This document shows, one piece after another, positions 33,320 to 33,419 of a DNA stretch of 33,419 bases. The stretch is from positions 1-33,419 of the forward strand of contig NZ_JAKEIO010000084.1 of NCBI RefSeq assembly GCF_021474405.1, written 5' to 3'. The first letter of the stretch is position 1. The number at the start of each line of letters is the position of its first letter. This stretch comes from [Streptosporangium] indianense (GTDB lineage Bacteria; Actinomycetota; Actinomycetes; Streptomycetales; Streptomycetaceae). The translations under genes were made by a program, and so were the position numbers. The notes beneath the pieces were generated by a model. It made no database searches and was not told where the DNA came from. It saw only the letters and a program-made list of their open reading frames with translations.

Positions 33320-33419
33320 CGGTTCATCGCTTTCATCAGGCCCAGCAGGCGGCCGGGGTCGATCTCGTTGTCGGCGCGCAGTGCGCGCACGACCTCGCGG
33401 ATCAGGGCGGGGGTGGGGT
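33316..33419 (-). CDS. 3' end of an unidentified operon gene (partial)
   Basis: The last 34 codons of a minus-strand gene that continues beyond the right edge of the window. The readable end is TPTPALIREVVRAL, then ADNEIDPGRLLGLMKAMNR, and the TGA at 33316-33318 overlaps the ATG of the FAH-family gene. The pattern is a helical C-terminus with no motif I can assign. The overlap shows that it belongs to the same operon. Confidence 0.75.
   Translation of the reverse strand, partial: PTPALIREVVRALRADNEIDPGRLLGLMKAMNR

Overview
The window is chromosomal DNA from a high-GC actinomycete, almost certainly Streptomyces or a close relative. Codon third positions are nearly all G or C, many starts are GTG, ribosome-binding sites are GGAGG-like, and the family set fits that group (TerD, DUF4865, an Rv1733c-like membrane protein, SHOCT, CsoR-type copper operators). 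I see no tRNA, rRNA, CRISPR array or phage genes. The only mobile DNA is one decayed IS5-type transposase fragment. The gene layout is mostly short operons that often end in tightly convergent pairs.

Region 1 (1-8.3 kb): a TerD-family protein diverges from a small Pro/Gln/Tyr-rich protein. These are followed by a MOSC protein, an Rv1733c-like membrane protein, and an 811-residue protein that joins a long right-handed beta-helix to a CbxX/CfqX-type AAA ATPase. A large membrane alpha/beta-hydrolase converges on the last. Region 2 (8.3-12.3 kb): a DeoR regulator, a Cds1-like PLP enzyme on the opposite strand, a small beta-rich protein of unknown role, a HATPase (anti-sigma-type) protein and a small SHOCT membrane protein.

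Region 3 (12.4-19.2 kb): a TetR regulator with a clear palindrome over its start region leads a three-gene set with a DUF4865 protein and a phosphotriesterase-like amidohydrolase whose reading frame is broken by one base. Opposite lie a PPOX-type flavoprotein and a beta-hydroxyacid dehydrogenase, then an AlkB-ROK pair with overlapping stop and start, diverging from an RsmC/RlmG-like rRNA methyltransferase. Region 4 (19.2-24 kb): a small amino-sugar-type locus (SIS protein plus class II aldolase) diverges from a DeoR regulator, with repeats and opposed promoters between them. A GH15 glucoamylase/trehalase-like enzyme follows.

Region 5 (23.9-28.5 kb): a copper locus. A His-tailed exported protein with two similar HxHP modules diverges from copZ-copA. 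The promoter spacers on both sides each contain a perfect ATACCCC-N3-GGGGTAT palindrome, the expected CsoR operator, although csoR itself is not here. A PAP2 phosphatase follows a strong intergenic hairpin. Region 6 (28.5-33.4 kb): an IS5-type transposase fragment lies against the 3' end of a minus-strand operon. Its members are linked by 4-base ATGA overlaps: an unidentified 3' fragment, a fumarylacetoacetate-hydrolase-fold enzyme, an AMP-forming acyl-CoA synthetase and an MhpA-like FAD hydroxylase. This looks like a catabolic operon for an aromatic acid whose downstream end was altered by the insertion.

The most unusual items are the beta-helix/AAA fusion with its cysteine ladder, the duplicated HxHP copper protein under CsoR-type control, the TetR/DUF4865/hydrolase set with its frameshift, and the IS scar at the end of the aromatic operon.
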